A stretch of 64,000 bases of DNA from Pseudarthrobacter sp. NIBRBAC000502772 (GTDB lineage: Bacteria; Actinomycetota; Actinomycetes; Actinomycetales; Micrococcaceae): contig NZ_CP041188.1 in assembly GCF_006517235.1 (NCBI RefSeq), forward strand, positions 744,001 through 808,000, given 5' to 3'. The notes below the pieces were generated by a model. It was not told the DNA's origin and searched no databases. It saw only the letters and a list, made by a program, of their open reading frames with translations. This document shows positions 1-8,686 of the stretch, piece by piece (within the stretch, counting starts at the first letter, position 1; every line of letters starts with the position of its first letter). Position numbers and translations under genes: made by a program.

Positions 1-18
1 CCGCAACAAGGAGGAACC

Positions 19-336
19 ATGAGTCAGGACAACCAGGGCACGGAACCGGACGAGGAAGTGGGCGGCTACGGCACGCCGACGGCGGAACAGGAGCTGGGCG
101 GCGCGGAGACGAACGCTCCCGTGGTCGAGCCGGGGGAACCGCCCGTCCCGCGCGATGCCGTCGTGCCTTCCGCCGAGGCGGAGATCAACGACGCCAACGC
201 CGATTCGCAGGGTTCTGGACCCTTCTCGTCGGAATCCGGACAGGATGCTGCCGGCCTGCCGGACGGCAGCGGAACCGACCGCGCCAAGAACAAATCACCG
301 AACGACGACGGCGACGAAAGTTTCGACGCCGGGTAA
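19..336 (+). CDS. small acidic hypothetical protein
   Basis: This is a 105-residue protein that I do not recognise. It is rich in Asp, Glu, Gly, Ser and Pro, has no hydrophobic segment and no cysteine, and looks intrinsically disordered and cytosolic. The start is well supported by a strong AAGGAGG Shine-Dalgarno at 9-15 just upstream of the ATG. It reads away from the window edge, so any operon partner upstream cannot be seen. Acidic low-complexity proteins of this size are common in actinobacteria. No function can be assigned; the coding call rests on the ribosome binding site and a clean frame. Confidence 0.7.
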   Translation: MSQDNQGTEPDEEVGGYGTPTAEQELGGAETNAPVVEPGEPPVPRDAVVPSAEAEINDANADSQGSGPFSSESGQDAAGLPDGSGTDRAKNKSPNDDGDESFDAG

Positions 337-459
337 GCACTGTCCTGTGCCCGGACTGCGGCTTTTATGTGGGTGGACCGCGCCCAGGGGGCCTTCACCG
401 GACGTATCCTAGAAGCAGGTTTTGCAGTGGGCCACGCGTTTCGAACCTAGGCGTGGAAC

Positions 460-1278
460 ATGGCCGCGGAGACACCGGGGGAGCCGGGCTGGGAATCGCT
501 TCCCGACCCCCAGGATGTGGTGTTCGACAGCACGGATGTTGAAGACTTCCTTGCTGCGGTTACCCGCGAGTTCATGCGCGACATCGATGGCGATGCCCGC
601 GGGATCAGCTGGGCTGCCACCTTCTTCCGCCGCGGATCGGCCCGAACCGCCGCCGCCGGCACCCCCGCGGCCCGCGCCGCAGACGAAGAACAGTGCTCGT
701 TTGCAGACGGACCCGTGCTTGAAGCCGTGCGCACGGGGGATTTTGTGCACCTGGCCGACGTCGCCCGCGACCGGCGATGGCCGGGCTATGCCAGTGCTGC
801 CGCGGACCACGGCGTCAGATCGCTGCTGTCAATGCCGATTGCGGCCGCCGCCGGCTGGAGCGCCGCTCTAAGCCTCTACGCGTCCACTCCCCACGCCTTC
901 ACCAGCGAGGACATCATCAGGACGCGCCGGTATGCGCGGCAGGTTGCCCGGTCGCTGTGGATGGTGGTACGGGTGGCGGAGCGGGCCGAAGCCGGCGCGC
1001 AACTGGCGGTAGCCCAAAGCTCCATGGTGCTTATGGACCTGGCAGTGAGCGCCCTCAAATCCGATTACGGACTCGGCCATGAGGCGGCCCTGCAGTACCT
1101 CCGGACCGTCGCGCGGCACACCCGCCAGGGGCTTCGTGAGACCGCCTTGAATATTGTGGCTGCCTCGCGCCTGGACCCGGCCGGACGTGGCCAGGAAAAC
1201 GCCCCTCTCCGGGGACTCGCTGGAATTGAAACCTCCTCCCTCAGCGAGGGACCCTACAAAACAGGGAGCACGGCATGA
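460..1278 (+). CDS. GAF and ANTAR domain regulator
   Basis: A 272-residue probable RNA-binding antiterminator. Residues about 20-165 look like a GAF sensor domain (segments around FADGPVLEAVRTGDFVHL and RSLLSMPI). Residues about 180-235 match the ANTAR three-helix domain, with the typical end GLGHEAALQYLRTVARHTRQGLRETA spread over 203-229. ANTAR proteins bind paired RNA hairpins and prevent transcription termination; GAF domains sense small ligands or redox state. A TATCCT -10-like hexamer lies at 405-410 and an inverted CCACGC/GCGTGG pair at 432-456 precedes the gene. The stop overlaps the next start as ATGA, so the two genes are probably coupled. The ligand is unknown. Confidence 0.8.
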   Translation: MAAETPGEPGWESLPDPQDVVFDSTDVEDFLAAVTREFMRDIDGDARGISWAATFFRRGSARTAAAGTPAARAADEEQCSFADGPVLEAVRTGDFVHLADVARDRRWPGYASAAADHGVRSLLSMPIAAAAGWSAALSLYASTPHAFTSEDIIRTRRYARQVARSLWMVVRVAERAEAGAQLAVAQSSMVLMDLAVSALKSDYGLGHEAALQYLRTVARHTRQGLRETALNIVAASRLDPAGRGQENAPLRGLAGIETSSLSEGPYKTGSTA

Positions 1279-2135
1279 ACGTCTGGAAACAGGACATTGC
1301 AGCCAAGAACACCGCTGTGGATCCGGCGCCCCACCCGTGGCACCGCCTCGTGGCACTGGGCGATTCCTTTACCGAGGGGATCGGGGATCCCGAGCCGCGC
1401 AGCGAGGGTGGTATTCGCGGCTGGGCGGACCGTGTGGCCGAGGAGCTCAGTGCGAACCAGCCTGATTTCGCCTACGCCAACCTTGCCGTCCGGGGCCTGC
1501 TGGTACAGCAGATCCTCGACCACCAGCTTGCCGCGGCGGTCGCCCTGAAACCTGACCTGGTCACGCTCTCCGCCGGCGGTAACGACATTGTTTTCCGGCG
1601 CAGCGATCCTGACCGGCTCGCAGAAAAAATCGACGACGGCGTGGCCCAACTGGCAAGGTCCGGCGCCACCGTGGTCCTCTTTGCCGGGCCGGACTGGGGT
1701 GCGACGCCGGTCTTCAGCCAGATCCGCGGCAAAGTGGCCATCTTCAACGAGAACCTCCACGCGGTGGCGGCGCGACACGACGCGGTCATGGTTGACCTGT
1801 GGTTCCTGCGCGAACTGTCGAACCCGGGCATGTGGGATCCGGACCGGCTGCACTTCTCGCCGCTGGGGCACCACACCATCGCCGCGGCCGTGCTGAAGGC
1901 CCTGGGTGTTGCGCACACCCTGGAGCCGTTGGAGCCTAAGCCACCGCTGCCCCGCAGCTGGAAGGAAGCCCGGACCGAGGACCTCATCTGGGCCCGGGAA
2001 TACCTGGTTCCGTGGGTGATCCGGCAACTGAAGCACCCCGCAGCAGGGGAGCTGACCGCCAAGCGCCCCGAGCCGCGGCCGGTCTTCGGCATCGGAACCC
2101 CGCCCGGACCGTTCATCGGCGGTCACGCGGCCTGA
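1275..2135 (+). CDS. SGNH/GDSL-family hydrolase
   Basis: A 286-residue esterase or lipase-like enzyme of the SGNH superfamily. Block I is GDSFTEG with nucleophile Ser31, block III is GGND with Asn103, and block V is DPDRLHFSPLGH with Asp190 and His193 completing the triad. There is no signal peptide, so it should be cytosolic. The ATG overlaps the stop of the GAF-ANTAR gene by four bases (ATGA), indicating translational coupling. The substrate cannot be read from sequence; the family covers deacetylases, thioesterases and lipases. Confidence 0.85.
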   Translation: MNVWKQDIAAKNTAVDPAPHPWHRLVALGDSFTEGIGDPEPRSEGGIRGWADRVAEELSANQPDFAYANLAVRGLLVQQILDHQLAAAVALKPDLVTLSAGGNDIVFRRSDPDRLAEKIDDGVAQLARSGATVVLFAGPDWGATPVFSQIRGKVAIFNENLHAVAARHDAVMVDLWFLRELSNPGMWDPDRLHFSPLGHHTIAAAVLKALGVAHTLEPLEPKPPLPRSWKEARTEDLIWAREYLVPWVIRQLKHPAAGELTAKRPEPRPVFGIGTPPGPFIGGHAA

Positions 2136-2164
2136 CGCAGCAGCCGGACGCAGGTGCGGACGGG

Positions 2165-3517
2165 TCAGCGCTTCTTATGCGCGCGTTTCGCTGCTGCGTT
2201 GACGGCTGCCTTGACGGCGGGAGGCAGGCCCGCATGCTCCGTTTCCGGTTCGGCCACCGAGCCGCGTGCCTTCGCGATGGCTTTCATTCCGTGGTAAATC
2301 ACCAGGGCGGCGGCGGAGCCGAGGGCGATGCCCGTGAACGTCAGCTCCCCGATGGTCCATGTGTAATCCGCGATGCCGATGATCAGCGCGACGGCGGCGG
2401 TGGTCAGGTTCACGGGGTTGGAGAAATTCACCTTGTTCTGCACCCAGATCTTGACGCCCAGGATGCCGATCATGCCGTACAGCATGGTGGCCGCTCCGCC
2501 CAGCACGCCCTGCGGGACTGTGGCAATGAGTTCGCCGAATTTCGGCGAGAAGCTCAGCACAATGGCGAAGACGCCGGCAACCCAGTACGCCGCCGTCGAA
2601 TACACCTTGGTGGCCGCCATAACGCCGATGTTCTCCGCGTACGTGGTGGTGCCTGAGCCGCCGCCGATGCCGGCGAGGACCGTGGCGGCACCGTCGGCCA
2701 TCAGCGCGCGGCCGGAGACGCCGTCGAGGTTCTGGCCGGTCATGGCCGCCACGGACTTTACGTGCCCGATGTTCTCGGCCACGAGGACCAGCACCACGGG
2801 GACAAAGAGGCCAAGCACGCCCACGTGGAATTCGGGGGTCTGGAAGTGCGGCAGGCCGACCCAGGCGGCGGCCTCCATTTTTTCGTAGCTCACTTCGCCG
2901 CGCAGCATGGCCACGAGGTACCCCACCACCACGCCCACCAGGATGCTGAGCCGGCCGACAATTCCGCGGAAAAGAACGCTGACCAGGATGATGGTGGCCA
3001 GCGTGATCACGGCGGTGACGGGGGCGGCGTCGAAGTTCATTTTCGCCGCGGGGGCAAGGTTCAGGCCGATCAGTGCCACGATGGCGCCGGTGACGATGGG
3101 CGGCATCAGCCGGTTGATCCAGCCCGCGCCGAACTTCTGCACGATCGCGCCGATCAGGGCAAGTGCGACGCCGGCGAGCACCACTCCGCCCAGCGCGCCG
3201 GGCACGCCGAACTGCTGCTGGGACGCCATGATGGGCGCGATGAACGCGAAGCTGGAGCCGAGGTAGCTGGGAACGCGGCCCTTGGTGATCACCAGGAACA
3301 GCAGCGTGCCGATGCCGGAGAAGAAGAGGGTGGTGGCCGGCGGCATGCCGGTGATGATGGGCACCAGGAAGGTGGCTCCGAACATGGCCACGACGTGCTG
3401 CATGCCCACGCCGATGGTCAGGGGCCACGCCAGCCGCTCATCCGGAGCAACCACATGGCCGGGCTTAATCGATTTGCCGGTGCCGTGGAGCTTCCATTTC
3501 ATTCCGAGCATGCTCAT
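2165..3517 (-). CDS. uraA: uracil permease, NCS2 family
   Basis: A 450-residue inner-membrane nucleobase:proton symporter of the NCS2 (UraA/PyrP) family. About 14 hydrophobic segments are visible. The stretch AENIGHVKS followed by GSGTTTYAENIGVMA corresponds to the substrate-site helices of UraA, and GGAATMLYGMIGILG also matches that protein. The N-terminus (KPGHVVAPDERLAWPLTIGVGMQH) is typical. The C-terminal tail is basic and Ala/Lys rich. The first ATG at 3517 follows a GAAAGG about nine bases upstream. It is convergent with the SGNH gene, with 29 bp between them. Uracil is favoured over xanthine because of the match to UraA. Confidence 0.88.
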   Translation of the reverse strand: MSMLGMKWKLHGTGKSIKPGHVVAPDERLAWPLTIGVGMQHVVAMFGATFLVPIITGMPPATTLFFSGIGTLLFLVITKGRVPSYLGSSFAFIAPIMASQQQFGVPGALGGVVLAGVALALIGAIVQKFGAGWINRLMPPIVTGAIVALIGLNLAPAAKMNFDAAPVTAVITLATIILVSVLFRGIVGRLSILVGVVVGYLVAMLRGEVSYEKMEAAAWVGLPHFQTPEFHVGVLGLFVPVVLVLVAENIGHVKSVAAMTGQNLDGVSGRALMADGAATVLAGIGGGSGTTTYAENIGVMAATKVYSTAAYWVAGVFAIVLSFSPKFGELIATVPQGVLGGAATMLYGMIGILGVKIWVQNKVNFSNPVNLTTAAVALIIGIADYTWTIGELTFTGIALGSAAALVIYHGMKAIAKARGSVAEPETEHAGLPPAVKAAVNAAAKRAHKKR

Positions 3518-3594
3518 GGTCGGGGCCTTTCAAGGGGGTTGCCGCTGGGGCTGGGATCTTCCGGTGCAACAATACCGCGCGGCCCGGTCCGGGT

Positions 3595-4764
3595 TCAGCA
3601 AGTGCTGTCGAGTGCCTTCCGCGCGATCCTCAATACTTCCCAGGCCAGCTCATTGCTGGGCGCGTACGGGGTGAGGTTTAGCGGTCCAGGTGGATACGCC
3701 AGATTAATGGTCAACTGGCGCCTGGCGTCCGGGGTTGTCAGGGCCATCGTTCCGTATCCTGCCGTGTCGCCCGGGTGGCCGTAGTAGAAGCCGCCTTCAC
3801 AGGCGTCGCCCCACCGCTCGAGGCCCAGCCCGTAGCCCTCGGGCGCCAGAAGCATCTCTTTGACGGTGGCCGGCTTCAGGAGCCGCCCGTCCATTAGGGC
3901 AGCGTAGAACGTGTTCAGGTCGCCAACGGTCGAGACCAGGCCGGCCGCGGTGTCGCCGATGAGCCCGGCCAGGTACGTCGTGTCGACGCGAACGCCGTCG
4001 ATGGTGATGTAGCCGTGGACCATGGTTGCGGGTGCCGGGCCGGGTCCCGTCAGGTGGGTGCCGGTCAGCTTGAGGGGTTCGATAGTGTCTGACCGGAGGA
4101 CCTCGGCGATGGGCTGGCCGCGAAGGCGCTGCACCATGAGGCCAAGGGCAATGTAGTTCGCGTTGGCGTACTGCATGCCACCGCCGGGAGTCAGCACCCA
4201 GGGCACGCTGGCTGTCAGGGCAAGAATTTCTTCAGCCGTGATGGGCTGCGTCAGCGCCTGCTGCAGCGTGCGCGACGTCAGCTGCGGGTCGTAATAGTTG
4301 GGCATTCCGCTGGTGTGGCGCAGGAGATGCTCCACCGTGACAGGGCCTGGCGGCTTCATCAGGGTGTCGAATTCGGGGAGGTGTCGTCCCACCGGGTCCT
4401 GGAGCTGGATGATGCCTTCCTCGACGAGCTTGAGGACCGAAACGGCCACCATGGACTTGGTGACACTGGCGACGTGGACCGGGTCGTTGACTTCGGCCGG
4501 CGTCGATGTTTCGAGGCTGCGGACCCCGCGAGCCGATGAAAAGACCTCGCCGTCGATCCGTGCCTCGATCAGGACTGCCGGGGCTCCGAGGTCCAGCATC
4601 CTTTTGCTGAATTCCTCAAGGATGGTTCGGTATGTCACGGTCGCTCGGGTGACCTGCACAGGCGCCGGCGGTGCCGCTGTGCAGCCCGTCAGCACGACTG
4701 CCACGATGGCGGCCAGAGCGGCGGAGGACCGGATCCATGATGGGCGCTTCCGAGGCTCCGACAT
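3595..4764 (-). CDS. beta-lactamase-fold serine hydrolase lipoprotein
   Basis: A 389-residue class C beta-lactamase/D-Ala-D-Ala carboxypeptidase-like serine hydrolase exported as a lipoprotein. The N-terminus has a basic region, a hydrophobic core and a lipobox LTGC with Cys28. The catalytic motifs are Ser100-V-T-Lys103, Tyr199-A-Asn201 and a C-terminal HPG in GHPGDTAGYG. The family includes esterases and D-aminopeptidases as well as penicillin-recognising enzymes, so resistance should not be inferred. It stands alone between uraA and a divergent nitroreductase gene. Confidence 0.82.
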   Translation of the reverse strand: MSEPRKRPSWIRSSAALAAIVAVVLTGCTAAPPAPVQVTRATVTYRTILEEFSKRMLDLGAPAVLIEARIDGEVFSSARGVRSLETSTPAEVNDPVHVASVTKSMVAVSVLKLVEEGIIQLQDPVGRHLPEFDTLMKPPGPVTVEHLLRHTSGMPNYYDPQLTSRTLQQALTQPITAEEILALTASVPWVLTPGGGMQYANANYIALGLMVQRLRGQPIAEVLRSDTIEPLKLTGTHLTGPGPAPATMVHGYITIDGVRVDTTYLAGLIGDTAAGLVSTVGDLNTFYAALMDGRLLKPATVKEMLLAPEGYGLGLERWGDACEGGFYYGHPGDTAGYGTMALTTPDARRQLTINLAYPPGPLNLTPYAPSNELAWEVLRIARKALDSTC

Positions 4765-4997
4765 GTAATCACGTCCCTGCTGGGGTCGGGCGGCGCAGGG
4801 AGCACGATCAGGCAGGCTGCGCCTTTACCGCCCATGTTCCTCAGGCTTTCTGGAGGGGTCAAGCAGAAATCCCGCCTCCGCTGTGGTGAACGTCACCAGC
4901 CGTATTGGGAAGAGGTCCGGCCTGCTTGAAGTTACAACTAAGGAAAGCAGACCGCCGGCCCATCATTTGCGATGAGCGGCCCAGCGAAAGGTACGCC

Positions 4998-5603
4998 ATG
5001 ACTATTGCCCACGAAGAAGCGGTTATCGATTCGGCCGCCGTCGACGCCATTTTTGCCGAGGCCCGCACGGCCAACTCCTTCACCGGTGAGGTGACCGAGG
5101 ACCAGGCCCGCGCCATCTACGAGCTCACCAAGTTCGGCCCCACGGCTTTCAACTCCCAGCCCCTCCGCGTGACCTACGTCCGCTCGGACGAGGCCCGCGC
5201 CACGCTGGTGGACACCCTGGCCAACGGCAACAAGGCCAAGACCGCCTCCGCGCCGCTGGTTGCCATCCTCAGCTACGACACCGCCTGGGCCGAGCAATGG
5301 GACAACTTCCTCCCCGAATACAACGCACCCAAGGCCATGTACGACGCCGCCCCGGACCTGGCTGCGTCCACCGGCAACAACAACGCCCACCTGCAGGCCG
5401 GCTACTTCATCCTGGCCGTCCGGTCCCTCGGCCTCGCAGCCGGCCCGATGACCGGAGCCGACTTCGGTGCCATCGACGCCGCGTTCTTCCCGGCCGGCGA
5501 CCAGAAGAGCTTCCTGGTGGTCAACATCGGCCAGGCCGGCGCAGACGCCTGGGGCGCAGCGAAGCCCAAGTTCAGCTACGAGGACGTTGTCCGCACCGTC
5601 TGA
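4998..5603 (+). CDS. nitroreductase-family protein, malonic semialdehyde reductase-like
   Basis: A 201-residue FMN-dependent nitroreductase-fold protein resembling RutE/YdfG-type malonic semialdehyde reductases. Diagnostic stretches are RTANSFTGEVTEDQARAI, KFGPTAFNSQPLR (flavin phosphate contacts) and LAAGPMTGAD near the C-terminal third. In the Rut pathway this enzyme reduces malonic semialdehyde to 3-hydroxypropionate, but no other rut gene is nearby. The ATG at 4998 has GAAAGG at 4986-4991; an earlier in-frame ATG at 4905 would add 31 unrelated residues and lacks support. It is followed directly by a nested palindrome. Confidence 0.8.
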   Translation: MTIAHEEAVIDSAAVDAIFAEARTANSFTGEVTEDQARAIYELTKFGPTAFNSQPLRVTYVRSDEARATLVDTLANGNKAKTASAPLVAILSYDTAWAEQWDNFLPEYNAPKAMYDAAPDLAASTGNNNAHLQAGYFILAVRSLGLAAGPMTGADFGAIDAAFFPAGDQKSFLVVNIGQAGADAWGAAKPKFSYEDVVRTV

Positions 5604-5704
5604 CGCTCTCTTATTTAATGCGGCTTTAACACCGACGCTCTCTCACTTTCCTCAAGAAAGTGAGAGAGCGTCGGTCATTTAAGCGCATCTAGTGAGAGAG
5701 CGTC
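5602..5704. repeat. nested palindromic element between convergent genes
   Basis: Two inverted repeats are nested. The inner one has perfect 20-bp arms at 5631-5650 (accgacgctctctcactttc) and 5656-5675 with a 5-nt loop. The outer pair GACGCTCTCT at 5602-5611 and AGAGAGCGTC at 5695-5704 is a perfect 10-bp partial copy of the same word. The first arm begins inside the stop codon of the nitroreductase gene. Its place between convergent genes suits a bidirectional terminator or a dispersed REP-like element; no clear U-tract follows. Confidence 0.75.
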
Positions 5705-5722
5705 TGGTCTTTTTTGGGGAGG

Positions 5723-7393
5723 CTAGGCGATGACGCCGTCTACCAGCGCCTTGGCTTCCGCCTGGACCTGCTTGAGGTGCTCCTCGCCCTTGAAGGACTC
5801 GGCGTAGATCTTGTAGACGTCCTCGGTCCCGGACGGGCGTGCGGCGAACCAGGCGTTCTCCGTGACCACCTTGAGCCCGCCGATCGACGCGCCGTTGCCG
5901 GGCGCCTCGGTCAGCTTGGCGGTGATGGTTTCGCCGGCCAGTTCAGTTGCAGTGACGTCCGACGGCGAGAGCTTGCCGAGTGCCGCCTTCTGCTCCCGCG
6001 TGGCTGCTGCATCAATGCGCGCGTAGACGGGAGCGCCGAACTGGTCGGTCAGGCCCTTGTACAGCTGCGATGGCGACTTGCCGGTGACCGCGGTGATCTC
6101 CGAGGCCAGCAGCGCCAGCAGGATGCCGTCCTTGTCGGTGGTCCAGACGCTGCCGTCCAGCTTGTTAAAGGAAGCGCCGGCAGACTCTTCGCCGCCGAAC
6201 GCGCCTTCGCCGGACAGCAGCCCCGGCACAAACCACTTGAAGCCCACAGGGACCTCAACCAGTTTGCGGCCCAGGCTTTCCGCCACACGGTCGATGATCG
6301 AGGACGAAACCAGGGTCTTGCCCACCACCGAGTTGGGGTTCCAGCCGCTGCGGTTGCGGTAGAGGTAATCGATGGCGACGGCGAGGTAGTGGTTCGGGTT
6401 CATCAGGCCACCCACCCCGTCGATAAGAGGTGTAACGATGCCGTGGCGGTCGGCGTCCGCGTCGTTACCGGTGGCGACGTCGAACGCGGCTGAACTGCCG
6501 CCGTCGGACATCCTGTTGATCAGGGAAGCCATGGCGAACGGCGAGGAGCAGTCCATCCGGATCTTCTCGTCCCAGTCCAGGGTCATGAACGCCCACTGGG
6601 GATCCACGGTGGGGTTCACTACGGTCAGGTCCAGGTGGTGGCGCTCGCCGATCTCGCCCCAGTAATCCACTGCAGCCCCGCCCATGGGGTCGGCGCCGAT
6701 GCGGACACCGGCCTCGCGGATGGCGTCCAGGTTCAACACGGACGGGAGGTCGTCAACGTAGCTGCTGAGGAAGTCGAACTTGCCGGTGCTGTCCGCGGCG
6801 AGGGCGTCGGCGACAGGGATGCGCTTCACTCCCCGCAGGTCGTTTTCGAGGAGTTCGTTGGCACGGTTGGCGATCCAGCCCGTGGCGTCGGAATCGGCCG
6901 GGCCGCCGTGCGGAGGGTTGTACTTGAAGCCGCCGTCTCCGGGCGGGTTGTGGCTGGGCGTCACCACAATGCCGTCCGCTTCCGGAGTGCCGGGCTGGCG
7001 GTTGTTGTTGTAGGTGAGGATGGCGTGGCTCAGTGCCGGTGTGGGGGTGTAGCCGTGCCGCGCGTCGACCATCACGTGCACGCCGTTAGCTGCGAGAACC
7101 TCCAGGGCGGAGTTCTGCGCCGGCTCGCTGAGGGCGTGGGTGTCCTTCGCCAGGAACAGCGGGCCGGTGATGCCCTGCCCGGCGCGGTACTCCACGATTG
7201 CCTGCGTGATCGCGACGATGTGCTTTTCGTTGAACGACGCCTTGAGGCTCGATCCGCGGTGCCCGGAAGTGCCGAACGCCACGCGCTGGCCGGGATCACC
7301 CAGATCCGGCGTGATGTCGTAATACGCATCGAGGAGCGCAGTGATGTCAACAAGGTCCTGGGGTTGGGCAACTGTGCCCGCGCGGCTAGCCAT
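5723..7393 (-). CDS. pgm: phosphoglucomutase (alpha-D-glucose phosphate-specific)
   Basis: A 556-residue cytosolic enzyme interconverting glucose 1-phosphate and glucose 6-phosphate, linking glycolysis with glycogen, trehalose and cell-wall sugar nucleotides. The phosphoserine loop is TPSHNP with Ser147. The metal-binding loop is NDADADRHG, the sugar-specificity loop is GGEESAG and the phosphate-binding motif is ARPSGTED near the C-terminus. The start at 7393 gives [17 protein letters not shown], which aligns with the E. coli Pgm N-terminus; an ATG 33 bases further upstream does not. It is divergent from the NERD gene. Confidence 0.93.
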   Translation of the reverse strand: MASRAGTVAQPQDLVDITALLDAYYDITPDLGDPGQRVAFGTSGHRGSSLKASFNEKHIVAITQAIVEYRAGQGITGPLFLAKDTHALSEPAQNSALEVLAANGVHVMVDARHGYTPTPALSHAILTYNNNRQPGTPEADGIVVTPSHNPPGDGGFKYNPPHGGPADSDATGWIANRANELLENDLRGVKRIPVADALAADSTGKFDFLSSYVDDLPSVLNLDAIREAGVRIGADPMGGAAVDYWGEIGERHHLDLTVVNPTVDPQWAFMTLDWDEKIRMDCSSPFAMASLINRMSDGGSSAAFDVATGNDADADRHGIVTPLIDGVGGLMNPNHYLAVAIDYLYRNRSGWNPNSVVGKTLVSSSIIDRVAESLGRKLVEVPVGFKWFVPGLLSGEGAFGGEESAGASFNKLDGSVWTTDKDGILLALLASEITAVTGKSPSQLYKGLTDQFGAPVYARIDAAATREQKAALGKLSPSDVTATELAGETITAKLTEAPGNGASIGGLKVVTENAWFAARPSGTEDVYKIYAESFKGEEHLKQVQAEAKALVDGVIA

Positions 7394-7488
7394 GGCACCA
7401 GCATGCCAGACGTGGGCTGGAGTCAAAACGCGCGGTCCATAATCCGGTCCCTATGACGCGGAAAAGTCCCCGCCGGACGCTCGGCAGC

Positions 7489-7529
7489 AAGTAGTTAAAG
7501 CAAGTACTGGCCCCAAAAGTACCTATATA
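7489..7529. promoter_or_regulatory. AT-rich promoter-like region with three AAGTA copies
   Basis: In the 288-bp gap between pgm and the NERD gene, AAGTA occurs at 7489-7493, 7502-7506 and 7517-7521, followed by a TATATA hexamer at 7524-7529. This is the most AT-rich piece of the gap and probably carries the promoter for the NERD gene. The exact hexamers are inferred. Confidence 0.4.
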
Positions 7530-7573
7530 CCGGCTCCCCGCGGCGCTGCTACGTTCGGAAAAGCTCAGGAAAG

Positions 7574-7609
7574 ACTGCCCGACGGCGGGGAGCGCCGCCG
7601 TCGGGCAGT
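7574..7609. repeat. perfect 15-bp stem-loop upstream of the NERD gene
   Basis: Arms at 7574-7588 (ACTGCCCGACGGCGG) and 7595-7609 are perfectly complementary around the loop GGAGCG. The stem ends 72 bases before the ATG of the NERD gene and lacks a T-run. It would therefore form in the 5' leader if transcription starts near 7536; it may be an attenuator, an mRNA-protecting hairpin or a dispersed palindrome. Confidence 0.6.
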
Positions 7610-7654
7610 GCGGTAAGTGTCTGGCACTGCAGTAAGTCGCACACTGCGGTGAGT
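7606..7654. repeat. three imperfect 13-bp direct repeats
   Basis: Three copies with consensus CACTGCGGTAAGT lie at 7606-7618, 7625-7637 and 7642-7654, spaced 19 and 17 bp start to start, ending 27 bases before the ATG of the NERD gene. The first copy overlaps the right arm of the adjacent hairpin. They look like iterated protein- or RNA-binding sites, but no binding factor can be named. Confidence 0.55.
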
Positions 7655-7681
7655 TGGCATGCGGGAGCCAGGGGGTACGTC

Positions 7682-8608
7682 ATGGGGGCAGGAGACGGCG
7701 CGGCCGAGCAGTCGAGGCTTGCTGCAGAACGGGTGCAGCGGCTGAAACGCCAACTCGATCAGGCCGAACGGGCCACGAAGCCGTGCGACGCCGGTGCTGT
7801 TGGCGAACGGCTCGTGGCGGACAGGTTGGGCCTGCTCATTCCGCACGGCTGGTACCTGCTGAACGACGTCCGCTGGCCCGGGCGCCCCAAAGCCATCCTT
7901 GACCATGTGCTGGTGGGTCCCGGCGGGGTGGTGGTGGTCGATGCCAAGAACTGGACCGGCGAGGTCAGTGTCGCCGCCGGGGTCCTGTGGCAGGGCCGGT
8001 TTGCCAGGACGCAGTCGGTTGACGGGGCATTGGCGCAGTGCGCCGCCGTCGCGTCCGTGCTGGCGCCGCCCCACCGGCGGTTCGTCCGCCCGTTGATCTG
8101 CCTCACCGGGCAGCCGGACTTCTTCGGCATCACCAATTCAGACGTCGCCGTGGCAGGGGCAGACCGCGTTGTTGCTGCCGTCCTGGCGCTGCCCCCGGTG
8201 CTGGACCAGCGGACGGTGGTGGGCCTGTATGCGCACCTCGGCGAGCAGCTCACGCAGGAATCTGTGGCGGAAAGTCCTGCGGTGAACTCGCTGACCGTGA
8301 AGCCGCTGACCGTGAAGTCACCGACCGTTAAGCCACCGACCGTGACGTCACCGACTGTAGAGCCGGCGGGCGGAGGGCCGCCGGTGGCTGGGCCGCCGCG
8401 GTCCGGGCAGACAGGGGGCCGGAGCGGGCCCCGGCAGCCCGCCTATCGCACCCGCCGTGGGGCGCGTAGTGGGACGGGCAGCGGCGGCTCGGGACGCGCC
8501 AGGAAGTCGAAGGCGCAGCACGACGCGGCCAGTGGAATGACCCGGCTGATGTTCCTGGCTGCCTTTGTGGTTTTTGCCGTCTACGTGCTGCCGTATTGGG
8601 GACGGTAG
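7682..8608 (+). CDS. NERD-domain nuclease-related protein with C-terminal membrane anchor
   Basis: A 308-residue protein. Residues 5-35 form a short coiled coil. Residues about 38-150 are a NERD domain: GAVGERLVADRL, then AILDHVLVGPGGVVVVDAKNWTG, giving Asp74, Asp87 and Lys89 in the arrangement of restriction-endonuclease-like folds. After that come a pentapeptide repeat linker (about residues 204-228), a basic Arg/Gly-rich stretch and a final hydrophobic helix FLAAFVVFAVYVLPYW. AGGGGGT about seven bases upstream favours ATG 7682 over the one at 7649. NERD proteins are thought to act in DNA processing; the exact role is unknown. Confidence 0.78.
   Translation: MGAGDGAAEQSRLAAERVQRLKRQLDQAERATKPCDAGAVGERLVADRLGLLIPHGWYLLNDVRWPGRPKAILDHVLVGPGGVVVVDAKNWTGEVSVAAGVLWQGRFARTQSVDGALAQCAAVASVLAPPHRRFVRPLICLTGQPDFFGITNSDVAVAGADRVVAAVLALPPVLDQRTVVGLYAHLGEQLTQESVAESPAVNSLTVKPLTVKSPTVKPPTVTSPTVEPAGGGPPVAGPPRSGQTGGRSGPRQPAYRTRRGARSGTGSGGSGRARKSKAQHDAASGMTRLMFLAAFVVFAVYVLPYWGR
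8291..8365 (+). repeat. 15-bp tandem repeat inside the NERD gene
   Basis: Five consecutive 15-bp units (8291-8305, 8306-8320, 8321-8335, 8336-8350, 8351-8365) with consensus CTGACCGTGAAGCCG encode a pentapeptide series of the type LTVKP. The units differ by a few substitutions, so it is an old slippage or duplication array. It forms the linker between the nuclease-like domain and the membrane anchor. Confidence 0.8.
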
Positions 8609-8686
8609 GGCTGGATGAGGGCGGCTGTAGGCCTGTAATGCAGGCGGCGGTAGGCTGGGAAGCGAAGACTTCGAATGGGGAAAATC

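Noticed and set aside
3595..4764. Beta-lactamase resistance gene
   Set aside because: SxxK, YxN and HPG motifs are shared with esterases and carboxypeptidases; nothing in the context indicates antibiotic resistance.
8291..8365. Tandem repeat considered as a CRISPR array
   Set aside because: Units are 15 bp, contiguous without spacers and in-frame coding, and no cas gene is nearby. The same holds for 26428-26487.
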